From: Aphrocallistes beatrix
Taxonomy: Eukaryota > Porifera > Hexactinellida > Sceptrulophora > Aphrocallistidae
Assembly: GCA_963281255.1 (NCBI GenBank)
Contig: OY725505.1
Span: forward strand, 2,852,001-2,916,000
Direction of reading: 5' to 3'
DNA length: 64,000 nt
Part shown: positions 1 to 11,274 of the stretch, piece by piece
Numbering within the stretch: the stretch's first letter is position 1
How the letters are laid out: each line of letters begins with the position of its first letter
Translations under genes and position numbers: made by a program
Notes under the pieces: generated by a model
What the model was told of the DNA's origin: nothing
What the model saw: only the letters and a program-made list of their open reading frames with translations
The model's database searches: none

Positions 1-54
1 CCTGCACTTCAGACATTTTCAGACACCAACACAGATAAAGAGAGCACTTCTTAA
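1..54 (+). CDS. Possible C-terminal end of an upstream gene (partial)
   Basis: The window opens with an in-frame stretch of 17 sense codons ending in TAA at 52-54 (it reads PALQTF...KESTS, polar and Ser/Thr-rich). An AATAAA poly(A) signal lies at 80-85, close behind the stop, as expected for a last exon. No start, splice site or domain is visible, so the product cannot be named. A chance open stretch beside a chance AATAAA in AT-rich DNA is a real alternative. Confidence 0.3.
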   Translation, partial: PALQTFSDTNTDKESTS

Positions 55-248
55 ATCGCTTTCAACCAAATTATAAAGAAATAAATACGAATTCTGAACG
101 AGAGTCGACTACAGAGTTTCAGGCTAAAAATAGTATCATGCAATTATCAGAAAATAGGAGCGCGACGATATGCATTGAAAGTAATTTGAATTTATTTGAG
201 GGTTATTACAATTGGTGCAATCTTTAATTTGCTTTCAGTGTGTTTCAC

Positions 249-476
249 CCAGGCTTTCATCCAGGCGTACTGGGCGCGCCTAGAGGCGCGTATTTGATCC
301 CATGGGTCAAAATTAGGCGTATGATTTTTTAGGGTTAGCCGCGCAGCATACGCCTACTTAGGCGCGCGCGGCATAAAACATATATAAAAATGCTATATAA
401 AAATGAGTCTAGGCGCGTAGAAAAATGGTGACGTACATTTAGGCGTATGACCTTGGAAAGCTGGATGAAACCCTGG
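249..476. mobile_element. MITE, CCAGG-TIR family
   Basis: Non-coding element of 228 bp with terminal inverted repeats of about 17 bp (CCAGGCTTTCATCCAGG on the left, the complement of CCAGGGTTTCATCCAGC on the right). It is flanked by the direct repeat TTTCAC at 243-248 and 477-482, a likely target-site duplication. The inside is rich in AGGCGTATG and GCGCGC words. Another copy is at 33682-33864 and a fragment at 45531-45565. Confidence 0.75.
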
Positions 477-3400
477 TTTCACCTCCGGTGAAAACTAAAA
501 AGTTAGCTTTGAACTTATGTTACTGATTCATCTCATTACTTTAAATGTATTTTTATTGTATGATATGTATATGTCTAAATTTTTAAGGTAGATTATAATA
601 ACCCACAGGGGACAAATAATCAAAAGATCTAAGTCAGGGGGACAAACCTCGCCCTGCTTCTACGCCTACCGCCCCGCCCTTTCTGGACACGTAGGTATAC
701 ATACCCCCTTTGATAATGTCAAGTTCAGGACTAATCTTTTTGCATAGGAGTTCCTTAACATATGCACAAATGTACGCCAAATAATACTTAATAATTTCAA
801 TGCCATAATACTTATATAACTAATTTACAGTTGTTATTCAATTGCAAATCACTCCCTTATTATGAAATCAGTGAGCTAATGCCCTACTTAGATACACATT
901 CTATCATTCGCCATCCCTCCTGGCCACTCGAGCACACCCGATTTTTGATTAGAAATCTAGCTGAGATTTGCTTCCATAAGTATCGTCATTTTAAACTAGG
1001 ATTTCTGGCTCTCTCAGACAGATATTCGAGTTTACGTATACTGCGGTGAAAATGCGACTGACTGCTTGCATCAGTATTACAACACTGCTATTGTTGTGGT
1101 AGATTGTTAACAAGAATTCCAATTTTATTTTAATTAATTATATTTTCTGCATTTTTCTATTCACGAGTTTATAGAAAGTGCAATGAATCTCTGAATTAAT
1201 ATTTAAAAAATGATGAAGAATTCGAGATAAATTTCTCCGATTTTCCACAATTTAATTATCCATTCGTTTTCGGGAGTTATCAAATACCTTTGTTCGTTTG
1301 ATCCCACAACAGGATAAGCGAATTGTGTCAGATTCATTAATAATAATAAAGAGGTAATAATCTCAATTTCTCATCTCTCTGTGAATCGAGATCAAAATTT
1401 TAGTATCAACCTCACAATGCTAGTTATGGTTTGTCAAACCATCCAACTACAATTCTTTCATTGAAATTTTAAAGTTGTAAAAGACCATTTGTATGTGTTC
1501 CATTACTTGAATTGTACTTACTTTGCCTTTTCCCCTCCATAATTGTTTCTACCAAAACCTTAGTTTTACACTTGTAGGGGGTTAGTGAAACTACCCTTGG
1601 GTCGGTTAAGTAAGTTCTAGAGTGTAATAACTGATTACTTGCTCTGTTCTATTTCCAGAGGAAAACCAGAATGATTTGTATCAACGAATATATTGAGGAA
1701 TACGCAGAATACGGCTGACTTGCGGAAATTCTAGGTAAGAGGTGCACATTCCAATGGTACATCAACTATGCTGTCCTAAACTGAGTTCAGGAATTTTCTA
1801 TTAAACGAGTTTCTGACAAATCTAGCTTGAAAATTTATATTAATACAAAGAGGCGATAAATGGTAATTATTCAGGGAAGCGTATTCGAATATAAAAGCTG
1901 TCTTGACACGTTTAACTATAATTGTCTCTTACCAGAGCTGTTAATGTGACTGTCTATTCATTAGATTTTACAGCTTTCCACACAATATGTTTAAATCATG
2001 ACCGTAACCAATGGTGGTTAGATGTCAAACCACTTCTTTGTATAATATTAGCATTTGATTCAACTCTCTTTAAAACAATACATGCGAATAAACTGGATGA
2101 ATTTCTGAATAAACTGGCAGTAATACTGTTTAATTCATGGGCTGCACAGCAGGTAATGCTATGAATTTCGACTCAAATACATTGTTTGAGGCTGATTATC
2201 GCACTACTTTTCTTCTCAATCTGAAAAGATCAATCTGGCTTGGTTCGAACTAGCCACAAACTTATGATTCGTAGTTTGTAGTATTTTCAATATTCCATCT
2301 ACATACTGTATCACGATTTACGTCTTAGACTAAATTGCATATTTCCGATTTAGATCATAATGCCAGCATCCTGTTTTATAACAATACTGAAAACTAGAGT
2401 TGTATGTCAGAGTACGTACTTACTTCTGACCACATTTACATTCACTATTTCTAATTTTAACTTACTGTCAACCAAACCGCATCCTGTCGCTTTTAAATCA
2501 AATTCCTTTTTACTAAGTACTGGTGTGATAATGATAATAATTCTATACTAATCGAAGACTGTCGGCAATTTTTAAGCTGATTTTATCAAGATTTAAGGCG
2601 CGAATTAAACGTTTTTCTCAGAATTTCGCAATAATTTGTCCTAAAAAGTGGTAGTACAACTCGATCTACTAATCATGATAGAATCGCATCTAATAAGATT
2701 TCGGTACTTCTGATGTTACATTTTTTCGTGTTTTAATTGCGGTGCTGTGATTCAAAGATGAGTAGAAAGGAACGATTCAAAAAGGTTTCCATATTTGCTT
2801 AAAATAACTCTGTGGCAGAAATAGAAACCTCTCTCATTCATTTGAATGCATAGCGAATTGAAATTTATGACTTATTTCATTACACACATGCTTGTGGCTT
2901 TGATGGTGATTTTTTGTCAATTTGCTTACGATCAAAATATGTGCGTATCAGTTTGGTTGGAAAATACCGTTTATTCTGCTTTCATTTTAGGTAACCCTAA
3001 TAACCACTATTTAGCATTTCATTGTATTATATTCTACTGGTTTATTGGAGGGGGTTTTGAATGCTAAGTATCTACTTTTCAATGTGAATTGTGATTATTT
3101 TTAAACCACAGTTAACCAACAAATATTTTCATAGGTTTTCGATATCTACCAATTTTTGGAATATAATTAACCTACCTAACTTTTACGAATGGAATTAAGA
3201 TTGAAATGTTGCGGCTGATTGTTTATCTTCGATAGTTTATGATTTAATAATTGTGACTTCTCAACTCCCACACACGTTGAGGCCGTATACGCGTGAATCC
3301 ATCAGCTGAGCTTGGTCGGATTCGGTCACAGTGTATTCGGTATACCACATAATATTCTATTTCTAGGTGTCACATGTTCCATCATGGTTTCTTCGTATAC

Positions 3401-4627
3401 GACTCAATCTTATCGAAAGAGAGAAAAGATAACAAATTTATCTAACTTCATGACGATGTTACTATTTTATTACTTCGTAACTTTGAATGGAATTGTCGCA
3501 AGAGTTATTTTTAGAAGCTTGAGATTATTTTTTATGACTGAAAGTCATATTTAACGGAAAAATATCATTCTGATACTGAAATTAATTTTATCGATGTAGA
3601 ACAAGATTTTTACCTTTTTGGGATATAAAATACTTTGAGTTTACATGCTAATTGTTGTCGAAACTTTTCATGAATGAATCACATGATTCTCTCAATAATT
3701 CATCATCAGCAGATTTGAAAATGCCAAGTAGAAAAAAAGTTAAATGTCTCCATCAACTAAATATTGACCATAGGAGAGATGTAGATTTTATTGTAAGGTG
3801 CATTATGGCCATATCGAAATGGGGTTTAAGATCATTTTTAGAATAATACTTTTGCCTCGTATCAGTTCTAGCTGGAGAATGAACAATACTCTAAACAGAT
3901 TCTCCTTATTTTCTAAAATCGTATGTTTCAAATCATCCATTTTTAGTCTTTCTTTTAATATTTACTTAGAATTGATTTATTAGTGAATGCAAATTGCTGA
4001 ATTGGAAAATAACACCAGTCACCTGCATCTCTTATGGTTCATAATGTCTTTGAACTGAAACGAGACAATTTAGTTCCTAACAATTATCGAATTGGATCAA
4101 GTTTGCTAATTGGAAAGCTAATTTTTAACCTCAAAAAATTGCGATTCACCATTTGATTTTTTGTGTGTCAAATTGCTCATCAAATACGTATAACAATTAA
4201 CCAATTAATTATAAATTGTACTTAAATTGAGAGTTACTTATTTCTGCCTACTCATGTGGTGGGAGATTTAGACACTTATTTTTCTGAAGAAATCATCTAA
4301 CTTAAAATGAATGTGCAAAATTATATTTTTATACAACCATTTATTGCAACAGCAGTTGCGCCAACCAGAAATGCAGACTGAGAGGTTAGAATAAATCTTG
4401 CATCAAAATTTACAGCGATTTTGCTTGCCTAAAATTCGTAAGTATTTTATTATTCAAAATATACCACAACTGCCAATGTATCGGAATAGCACTAATTATT
4501 TTAAATTATTTATAATTAATTATTGCCCTCAAAACCATAGTTCTAAATCGAATATGCTCTTGTAGTGTTAATAACATGAGAGATTTTCGAAGATATGATT
4601 TTGTCCATAGAGAAGTGCGATAGAGTA
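477..4627. other. AT-rich intergenic stretch, no gene recognised
   Basis: Open frames here are short (60-80 codons), low in complexity and unlike any family I recognise. I see no splice-linked exon series, RNA gene or clear repeat. Confidence 0.5.
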
Positions 4628-4797
4628 CAGTCGACTCCGCTTAATAGGGTCACATCGGTCAGAAGACATTTTGCCCCGATTAAGCAGAGAACCATATTAA
4701 CCGAAAATATTTTGTATTAGTCTCTATGTGTGAGAGCTTTTCTGGTCCTGCCAAAAGTGTCCCGATTAAACAGTGACCCTATTAAGCTGAGTCGACT
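4628..4797. mobile_element. Tigger/pogo-like MITE, CAGTCGACTCCG family
   Basis: About 170 bp with TIRs starting CAGTCGACTCCGCTTAATAG, TA at the left boundary and a slightly eroded right end. The inside repeats the words 'attaagcgg' and 'ctatgtgtgagagct', which mark the family. Other copies: 34020-34190, 48266-48452, 54786-54957 and 63140-63310, plus a relic at 13600-13735. TA target sites and this terminal style are typical of non-autonomous Tc1/mariner-superfamily elements (pogo/Tigger). Confidence 0.75.
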
Positions 4798-5268
4798 ATT
4801 TCCTTTTCAATTCATTTTGTAAAGCCGTAAATTTGGGTGTCTAATGCTTACTCATATCTTCTACTGTATCTTATTCGTCATTTTTTAAGATGCCTACATA
4901 TAATTACTGTAATTTCCGATCGTTCAATTGCTTATTGAGTGCTTTCTAAGTTTATTTATTGACAAAAAAAAAATTTTTTGTTTTCTTTAATTGTTTTCCT
5001 GGACAAACTTTCAATAAACTAAAATTAGAATTCCTACTAATATATTCTACCAAAAAGACAATAATAAAATTACCGACAATTTAATTATTTATTTTAATTC
5101 TACAAACCAAACATTAATTTGCAATATTACGACCGCAATTCCTGAACTCAAGTACTTGTACTGAGATGATAGAAGCTCGTCAAAGCACTATAAGCACTAC
5201 ACTGTATATGCTTCACACCATACACATTCAATACTAACTCTCCATTCAGTCAATACAGCCAGTAACAG
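4798..5268. other. Upstream region of the phosphatase gene
   Basis: AT-rich DNA between a MITE and the TATA box at 5269. I looked for perfect CRE (TGACGTCA) and SRE (CC-AT6-GG) sites expected of an immediate-early phosphatase promoter and saw none. Confidence 0.4.
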
Positions 5269-5276
5269 TATATATA
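5269..5276 (+). promoter_or_regulatory. TATA box of the dual-specificity phosphatase gene
   Basis: TATATATA lies 86 bp before the ATG at 5355. Initiation about 30 bp downstream would give a 5' UTR of roughly 55 nt. Confidence 0.5.
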
Positions 5277-5354
5277 GGACACAGTTGAGCTATATTGTAT
5301 CAAAATATCTCAATACTAAACTTCTACAATACTAAATCCAAATATTCAAATAAA

Positions 5355-6359
5355 ATGTCTTCCGAAATAAGCATGGATTTGAATGGTTCTTCACTACTCA
5401 GGCGCCGAATGCGCCCGATGGCACTCACAATTTCTGTTCCATCCACCCCGACACAATCCACCACTGAATTTCCAGCACCCGAATGCAGTGCCAAAAGGAG
5501 CCAATCTTTCGACCAACATTTCCCCATTCGCGACGGGCCCTGCGACCAAATCGACAACATTAGATACGATCGCCTTGCAGGTCCAGCTGAAATTCTTCCA
5601 TTCCTTTTCCTCGGCTCGGAATATCACGCAACTAGCAATGAATGGCTGAACAAACACGGAATTGAAGCAATACTCAACGTTTCCACTCGCAATCCTGAAA
5701 TAGACGAGACTCAATACGAATACAAACATCTCGCAATACGCGACTCTGGTGAATGCGACATCACTTCCATTTTCCACGATTCATTTGCATTCATAGACTA
5801 CGTTCGTGAATCAGGACGCAAACTTTTGGTCCATTGTCAAGCCGGAATATCGCGATCAGCGACCATTTGCATTGCATACCTCATGAAAACACAGGGAAAA
5901 AGCATGACCGAAGGAATGGACTATGTCCGCTCCTGCAGAAGATGCATCAACCCAAACTTTGGGTTTTTGGGACAGCTTTTGGGGTTTGAAAAAGAGCTGA
6001 AAGCCAAAGATGCAACAGTGAAAGATGAACTATCACTTGAAATAATCGGCGAGGACTCTGACTCTGACTCCATCAATTCGGGATCTTCAAACCTTTCAGT
6101 CTGGTCTCACAGCGAAAGCGGGGATCTTTCCAGCAACCCATCTTTTCTACTCAGCCCAACATCCTTCAAATCAGAAAATCAATCTTTCTTCACAAGCAGT
6201 TCTTCAGTCTTATCCTCACCCAGTTCTACAATCGATTCGAGAGTTGAGCCCGAAAAAAGATCGAGGAGGAAGATTATGCATATGCACAGGCCCAAATGGT
6301 TGAAACGAGCCTCACGTACAGTGATAAGGTTCCTACATGATCAGTTAAATTTGAGTTAG
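5355..6359 (+). CDS. Dual-specificity (MAP kinase phosphatase-like) protein phosphatase
   Basis: Intronless 334-codon ORF. Residues about 66-205 form a dual-specificity phosphatase domain of the DUSP1/2/4/5 type, opening with GPAEILPFLFLGS. The P-loop HCQAGISRSATI places catalytic Cys at 161 and Arg at 167; Asp130 in the AIRD segment is the likely general acid. Such enzymes dephosphorylate the Thr and Tyr of MAP-kinase activation loops. The N-terminal 65 residues hold no rhodanese/CH2 domain, but a basic stretch RRRMRPMALTI (16-26) resembles a kinase-docking D-motif. The tail is Ser-rich with a basic end (KRSRRK). ATG 5355 was chosen as the first ATG in frame; the frame is open upstream only with a non-ATG start. 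AATAAA signals lie at 6391 and 6516. Lack of introns could mean an old retrocopy or lineage intron loss. Family assignment is secure; orthology within MKPs is not. Confidence 0.9.
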   Translation: MSSEISMDLNGSSLLRRRMRPMALTISVPSTPTQSTTEFPAPECSAKRSQSFDQHFPIRDGPCDQIDNIRYDRLAGPAEILPFLFLGSEYHATSNEWLNKHGIEAILNVSTRNPEIDETQYEYKHLAIRDSGECDITSIFHDSFAFIDYVRESGRKLLVHCQAGISRSATICIAYLMKTQGKSMTEGMDYVRSCRRCINPNFGFLGQLLGFEKELKAKDATVKDELSLEIIGEDSDSDSINSGSSNLSVWSHSESGDLSSNPSFLLSPTSFKSENQSFFTSSSSVLSSPSSTIDSRVEPEKRSRRKIMHMHRPKWLKRASRTVIRFLHDQLNLS

Positions 6360-6515
6360 AAAATTTTCAAAACATCCTACATACATACATAATAAAGGCA
6401 ACCTTTCACTTTACCGAACTGATCCGTGAAGAATTCTGCATCTTTTTAACTGTTACTATTAGTATTAATATTATTATTATTATATGTGTAGAATTTTGTA
6501 ATTCTTTGCTTTTCA

Positions 6516-6521
6516 AATAAA
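6516..6521 (+). terminator. Poly(A) signal AATAAA after the phosphatase gene
   Basis: AATAAA 157 bp beyond the stop codon; another AATAAA at 6391-6396 is nearer. The pair may give alternative short 3' UTRs. Confidence 0.4.
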
Positions 6522-8777
6522 CTAAACATACAACAAAACTCAGTACATTCATTTACAGTGGAATTAATTGGGGGAATAATATAATGGGTAAATTCAATAC
6601 AACTGGATTAAAAGTTCAAAATATTTTTCAATTAATTTTGCATAAATTTATGTAAGAAGTCCTTGTATAAAGCCTGCATTAGCAATAAGTTAGATCAGTT
6701 TTTTTGATGGTTTCGTTGGTAAACTTTGTATAATAATTGTTACAAGCATGATTCAAAAAATCAGATATATTCCTTTAGAAGTTGATCTATTCATCGCGAA
6801 GTTGAGCAATTGTTAGGGAAATGTGATTAAGTTTTTTAGTAATTCTTTGTTTTGTAAATCCGTCTTGAATGGTTTAGACATTTGTTAATCACACATCATT
6901 CGCTTTTAGTTGTATTCATCTGTGTTTTAAGTAACCGATTTGAATTAAATAATAGATCTCTTTCGAATTATAATTTGTTATGATTTTAAGGGTTAACATT
7001 AGTGTGGCTAGACTTTTATTACATAAGAGAATTAGTTTGAAATATTTCTGGTTTTGATGAGTCTGCATGCTGAATTGCGATTTAATTGTTCGCGTTAACT
7101 AAGGAATAAGTTTGGAAGTGATGCTCATATTTTTCTATATCATCTTTTTAGATTAGATATAACTCGTTATTATATATACATGTACTATACTTTACGAAAA
7201 TTAATTTCTGGAAAGAAACTCCACCGGATAACATTGGCTTCTCAGCCTGAATCATAAAGGTTTTGCTCGTCTAAAGAAAGGATTTGTGATTTCCTGAATT
7301 CTTTGGAAGAGCAAGTATATCTGTTGCCATATCTTCACAACATCTGGCCTCGGAGAATAAATCATTTTTGGCTTTGAATTTAATGATTGTATGGGAGATA
7401 CCTTGGATAAGCTGGCAGAGTATGATCCTGCAGTTGTGTTATAGAAATTTTATTCAAATTTATGCAGAAATTTACGTGACGAATTCAACCTGGATAAAAT
7501 CGGGATTTCTTTTAACAGTACTGTTCCAAAAGAATATATTTTACTAATCGTGTTTTACAGTGAATTTAAACCCTTTTTCATTTAAAAACTTATTCGATAT
7601 GTTAACCAAGTAATTTCCATTCTGACGGAAGTTTAAGAAATTCGTTTAATCAAAGCTGATCTTATTTACTAAGGCTGACATTAGCTTAATTAGCTGAAAA
7701 ATTATTGGAACCCTCCTGATTGCAATATTTGAGACAATTAGCTAAGAAACTTTAAACGAGTTAAAAACCAGAAAGTGCATCTTCTTTTAATGAAGTCACT
7801 ATTCTAGATGCTTTAATCATAAATATTCCTCTCAATTCCTGTAATATGTATGCCATTACTTATTTTGTGTTTTCTTCAATTGTTAATTATTCAAATTCTT
7901 CATCCAATCATATCGCAGTGTGTGTTGTACTGTCATATTTCTCACGAGTGTGGTAATTCTGATTGCCTAAATACTCTACCTTGCAAATTTCAAAAAATGC
8001 AGTAAATGCCCCTAATTACTTCTTCGTATTTCAAATGCGTAAATACTGAAATTCGTTAACATTAATTTTGATATCAATATTTTCAGTACAGTGTTGATCA
8101 CTGGATCAATATTGTCTTGTGTTGGAGTAGCGTTTTGAAATAATCACCATGTTGCATAGAATATAATTAGTCTGGTAGAACACGAGAGTCTGAAAATTAA
8201 ATTATTAATTTGTTCATGGAGCATCTATGTATTCGTATCAGATTAATGTTACTGCATGAAAGTGTTGATTCATCTACAAGTTCTGCATTTTAATGAAAAA
8301 CGAAGCAATTTATTTCTTTATTATTATATTTCACTTTATCCAATTATTTCAATTTTCTACATTTTTACATAAAATAAGCAAGGAATCGCCGTTCTTAGGG
8401 AAAGGTACGACCATTTAAAATCTGTTATGAAATTGCGAATTGAATTAACTCACAATTGTTTTGAGATAATTACTTCCTCAATGTTATTTGCAATTGACAC
8501 TTAATTATCTTGTTAAATGATTGCCTCTTTTGTTCACAGGAAACTAACACTAATTGTTATTGCGCTTAATTATTAATTTAAATAATTGGGTTATCGATAC
8601 GTCTCTCGTATTTCCTGTATCTACTTTTCGTGTATTTGCGGTCAGTTAAACACGCGTTAACTGGTACACTGTAATGCAATAGCTTGTCATATGATATTTG
8701 GCAATTAATTACAAGCCTTTTAATGGCGTTTTATAGTTTCTATTGGCTTCCTATTCTTCGTCAATCTATTGATTTCG
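6522..8777. other. AT-rich intergenic stretch, nothing recognised
   Basis: No ORF of note, no TIR pair and no tandem array seen. Confidence 0.5.
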
Positions 8778-9041
8778 ATGATGCAAGAGACGTTACGTAA
8801 TTTGTGCAAGTGTGGAGAGATTCTGTCTCGATTGGATAATGCGACAAAATATATCTTAAACATTCCGATTAATCGGACAAATGACGAGACGAAATATGTA
8901 CATTTTAATTGGGTCACTGGTCCGGGTGGTCCTGCTAAATCGGATAACTTTTTAAAAGTAGTTCGGTTATTCGGTATTATTATTCGTCTCTATGAATTGT
9001 ATAGATTATTCCGAGACCCAAAACGATGGAATTTGGGCTAA
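8778..9041 (+). CDS. Small hypothetical protein, doubtful
   Basis: An 87-codon ORF from ATG at 8778 (a second ATG follows directly) to TAA. The translation is less AT-skewed than other chance ORFs here. It has a Cys pair (LCKC), a polar middle with WVTGPGGP, a hydrophobic segment (VVRLFGIIIRLYELYRLF) and a basic C-terminus (RDPKRWNLG). I recognise no family. It could be one exon of a larger gene, a decayed element or chance; no other exon was found nearby. Confidence 0.2.
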   Translation: MMQETLRNLCKCGEILSRLDNATKYILNIPINRTNDETKYVHFNWVTGPGGPAKSDNFLKVVRLFGIIIRLYELYRLFRDPKRWNLG

Positions 9042-9970
9042 AAGACAAAAGGCTTAATGCTGACACGAACATCGTAACTCCACATAAGTCCAATGGTGGA
9101 TCTGATAATGTTTTACTAAGTAATGACAATATGAATAATAATGTAAATATGGATGACATGCTAATTGATTCTCTGTGCTATCCCAGATGTATTATTAATT
9201 CATGAATCATAACTGCTCACCAGCTGTTCTACCGTTAATCATTACATTCTAGTCAATGTTCCAACATTCCACCATATTCCGTCTTATTTGCATTTATGCC
9301 TATTATGTGGAATTTTATAAATATGTATTACAAATCCCAAATTGGTAAATTTGTAATTGCCTCAGTTTTGTCCAGTAAATTCCAAATTGAACAGGTTATG
9401 GTAAGAAGTGCATAGACCATCCGTGTTTGGTAAATATACATAAATTGAAAAGCTGAGACTTATTTATGGTGAATATTTGAGTGAAATTTATTCAGATTCG
9501 GTGACTGAACATCTGTAGTCGGAGCGGTATATCAACGAGCTAAGCATAAGGGCACCTTGATTTGAGGTGAATCGATTCTTTTCAAATCCATTCGCGCCAA
9601 TGTATTATTTTCAGTGGTTGGTTTTAATAATCATGAATTAAATGAGTACACCTGAAGATAAGCAACGTTGCTTTTCTCATGTAATTAGATTTGAGGTGGT
9701 CTACCTGTTTCAATATGGCAATAAAGATTTCGCTTAGTTTTAAGATTCCCGTATCACTCTCAGTTTTGTGTTCAGTATAATTATTAATGCGATGCTAAAT
9801 TATTTAAAACAATGGTACTATACTTCTTTTATGAAGTGAAAGAGAATATATTTCATTTGGGATTTTTTGTCGAGTTTGTCAGCATTGTAAGAAAATATAT
9901 TTTGATTCCTTAATTCCTTACATAAGATATTATTTTATTAGGAATTTAAGGGTTTTTAACATTATGCTTT
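9042..9970. other. Intergenic, nothing recognised
   Basis: AT-rich sequence with no ORF, TIR pair or array that I could support. Confidence 0.45.
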
Positions 9971-10334
9971 GGGCTGAAACGAATATTTTGTAAATTTTGT
10001 AAAAAATATTTGAATATTCGTTCGTTTAGATGACGTAAGCATTTTCGTTATACATCGTTTATTAATTATCCGAAACAATCCTAGTTTTCAAGCAATGAGA
10101 AGTATCCTTAAATCTATTTTAAGAATATAGCATATTGTTAAAATTATCCCCAAAGTAAATCCATCTTCACAATAAGTGCAAAAATTTCTTTTTTTCGACT
10201 GAAGAGCTCAACAATGCCACATTTAATTGCAATATTTCCCATTTAACGCAAACGAATATTCATTCTGAAACGAACGAATATTCGTTAGGATCATTTCGAA
10301 CAAATATCCGAATATTCGCATATTCGTTTCAGCC
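9971..10334. mobile_element. hAT-like MITE with GGGCTGAAACG termini
   Basis: About 364 bp bounded by inverted GGCTGAAACGAATAT-like ends. Several copies of the word GAATATTCG lie inside near both ends. Flanking octamers TATGCTTT (9963-9970) and ATAGCTTT (10335-10342) match at 6 of 8 bases, which could be an aged 8-bp hAT-type target duplication. No coding capacity. Confidence 0.5.
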
Positions 10335-10981
10335 ATAGCTTTTTTTATTAAATTTTTATTCACAGGGCAAGTTAGCTTGAACAATACAGCTAAGTAATGA
10401 TAACTCTAACACCAAAACAATAAACCCCAAAATTAATTACACTTTCGTGGCAACAGGTGGCGATGCATGAATGAACATTTGGTTGCTAAACTATGTGCAT
10501 TTAGTCTCTCACGAGCGGATGCGAAATTTGGAGTTTTCAGATGAATTCTCACCTGAGGTTGATAGTTAAATATTCAGTTTTCTGCCTCTAGTGTGAAATG
10601 GTCACATTGAAATTATCGAATCGTGAAGAGATTGCAGGTATTGCTCAGTAAATGGCAGATATATCCTAAATTCTGATTGACCAAAAATATTCCTAAACCA
10701 TTACAAATCATCCGCTCGCTAAACGAAGCGATATTATCTTGATTCTCTCTCTCTCGAACTTAATTAAAATCTCATAAGCTCAACTTATTGAGTATCGATG
10801 GAAATCATAATTTTTTTAATTGGTATGTCCGCATTATGGCACACATTAATATCAAATTTAGCTTTAAACTTCATCTGTATCATGCAGAGATGGTGCTACC
10901 GCACAGATGATTATATTCTCTAAACCTGGCAGATAACCAAAATATAATGCAGGCTCAATTCAATAATTAATAAGAATAAAG
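10335..10981. other. Intergenic, nothing recognised
   Basis: AT-rich, no ORF or repeat that I could support. Confidence 0.45.
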
Positions 10982-11274
10982 GAGACTATATATTTTGATC
11001 AGAAAATATTTAGAATTTTGATCAGAAAACCAATGTAGAATTTTGATCAGAAATGTGGAATTTGTATTAATTAGTATTGAAATTCAACATTTCTGAGCAA
11101 AATTCTATATATTTTCTGAGCAAAATTCTACATATTTTCTGAGCAAAATTCTATATATTTTCTGATCAAAATTCTATATATTTTCTGATCAAAATTCTAC
11201 ATATTTTCTGATCAAAATTCTATATATTTTCTGATCAAAATTCTACATATTTTCTGATCAAAATATACAGTCTC
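10982..11274. mobile_element. TIR element filled with a 23-bp minisatellite
   Basis: The 293-bp unit begins GAGACTATATATTTTGATCA and ends with nearly its reverse complement (TGATCAAAATATACAGTCTC). Inside are three reverse-oriented and about nine forward-oriented repeats of roughly 23 bp built on the palindrome TGATCA (TTTTCTGATCAAAATTC plus a short TA-rich spacer). The repeat unit closely matches the terminal repeat, so the array looks like an amplified terminus. No ORF. Confidence 0.65.

Noticed and set aside
831-3983. Series of 60-80-codon plus-strand ORFs
   Set aside because: Low-complexity, AT-driven, without plausible splice links or domains.
5394-5777. Minus-strand and alternate-frame ORFs over the phosphatase gene
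   Set aside because: Shadows of the plus-strand dual-specificity phosphatase frame, which carries the catalytic motif.
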